The position numbers and the translations under genes were made by a program. A stretch of 6,496 bases of DNA from Legionellaceae bacterium (GTDB lineage: Bacteria > Pseudomonadota > Gammaproteobacteria > Legionellales > Legionellaceae), in assembly GCA_947473535.1 (NCBI GenBank), contig CANJFK010000062.1, forward strand, positions 1 to 6,496, in the 5' to 3' direction. The notes under the pieces were generated by a model. That model saw only the letters and a program-made list of their open reading frames with translations, did no database searches and had not been told where the DNA came from. This document shows positions 6,215 to 6,496 of the stretch, in pieces (within the stretch, counting starts at the first letter, position 1; every line of letters starts with the position of its first letter).

Positions 6215-6378
6215 CAATGGCACTACCTTAAGCCAAAATTTTGATGTAGCCTGGATGAAGCGCAGCGTAATCCGGGAAACGATGCCTCACAGAGGCTCTG
6301 CTCCCGGATTACGCTGCGCTTCATCCAGGCTACATTTAATGATTAATTTTAGATAAAAAACTTCAGGTAGTGCCATTG
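6215..6378. repeat. Outer 18-bp inverted repeat pair enclosing a palindrome
   Basis: CAATGGCACTACCTTAAG at 6215-6232 matches the reverse complement of 6361-6378 at 17 of 18 positions (mismatch 6229/6364). The enclosed 128 bp include a second, perfect palindrome plus AT-rich spacers of 11 nt and 25 nt. The layout resembles the terminal repeats of a 164-bp miniature inverted-repeat element. No target duplication is obvious in the flanks, and there is no coding capacity. Confidence 0.75.
6244..6335. repeat. Inner perfect 34-bp palindromic element (REP-like)
   Basis: Arms at 6244-6277 and 6302-6335 are perfect reverse complements (34 bp), starting ATGTAGCCTGGATGAAGCGC. The 24-nt loop has its own small hairpin, GCCTC (6284-6288) and GAGGC (6292-6296). 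Closely similar palindromes (TAGCC-GGATGAAGCGCAGCGTAATCCGGG type) are familiar to me as dispersed intergenic repeats in many proteobacteria, where they give rise to spurious peptides containing RITLRFIQAT; that recollection was not checked here. It differs entirely in sequence from the hairpin at 5550-5636. Confidence 0.85.
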
Positions 6379-6412
6379 GTACCTTGTTTCATGTCATTAG
6401 AAAAATCATAAA

Positions 6413-6482
6413 CCGCGAATGCGGGAATTCATTTCCACACTGGCTCCCAGCTTGTTACAGCGATGGATCCACGCCTTCGCGG
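6413..6482. repeat. Second REP-like pair at the right edge
   Basis: The 18-nt unit CCGCGAATGCGGGAATTC (6413-6430) is matched at 14 of 18 positions by the reverse complement of 6465-6482. Each unit also holds its own small hairpin: CCGC-GAAT-GCGG on the left (6413-6424) and CGC-CTTC-GCG on the right (6472-6481). The CCGCGAA-GCGGG core resembles intergenic palindromes of the ATTCCCGCG type found in many bacteria. The element may extend past the window edge. No gene is visible from 6205 to 6496. Confidence 0.55.
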
Positions 6483-6496
6483 GGAAGACATTTTTC

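Noticed and set aside
6433..6495. A 20-codon minus-strand open frame at the right edge
   Set aside because: It lies wholly inside the REP-like repeat pair and has no ribosome site or conserved feature.

Overview
The window looks like chromosomal DNA of a gammaproteobacterium of moderate to low GC content. The evidence is the pairing of a reversed mla operon (phospholipid transport) with a forward kdsD-kdsC-lptC-lptA-lptB cluster (Kdo synthesis and LPS export), which is the envelope-biogenesis layout known from Escherichia coli and relatives. Protein divergence and base composition would suit a Legionellales-type lineage, but that placement is a guess. No phage, plasmid, transposase, CRISPR, tRNA or rRNA gene is visible.

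Layout. Positions 1-1943, minus strand: mlaF, mlaE and the first 123 codons of mlaD, read right to left and running off the left edge. Positions 1944-2210: a divergent control region with a good -10 box for mla and a separated 11-bp inverted repeat. Positions 2211-5523, plus strand: kdsD, kdsC, lptC, lptA and lptB, tightly packed with 4-nt or 20-nt overlaps or an 11-nt gap. Positions 5550-5636: a hairpin-forming element with perfect 32-bp arms. Positions 5638-6204: a PabA/TrpG-type glutamine amidotransferase whose start codon sits one base beyond that hairpin. Positions 6205-6496: no gene, but a nested pair of inverted repeats followed by a second REP-like pair.

How the genes work together. 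KdsD makes arabinose 5-phosphate and KdsC dephosphorylates Kdo 8-phosphate, two steps of Kdo supply for LPS. LptC, LptA and LptB are the inner-membrane anchor, periplasmic bridge and ATPase of the machine that carries finished LPS to the outer membrane. MlaF, MlaE and MlaD are the ATPase, permease and substrate-binding MCE subunit of the inner-membrane complex that keeps phospholipids out of the outer leaflet. Both sides of the divergent region therefore serve outer-membrane asymmetry. The amidotransferase (folate or tryptophan precursor synthesis) is unrelated and occupies the place where rpoN follows lptB in E. coli.

The protein-coding content is ordinary. The points worth a second look are the three palindromic repeat elements, especially the one directly against the pabA start codon, and the repeated motif in the mla/kdsD control region.
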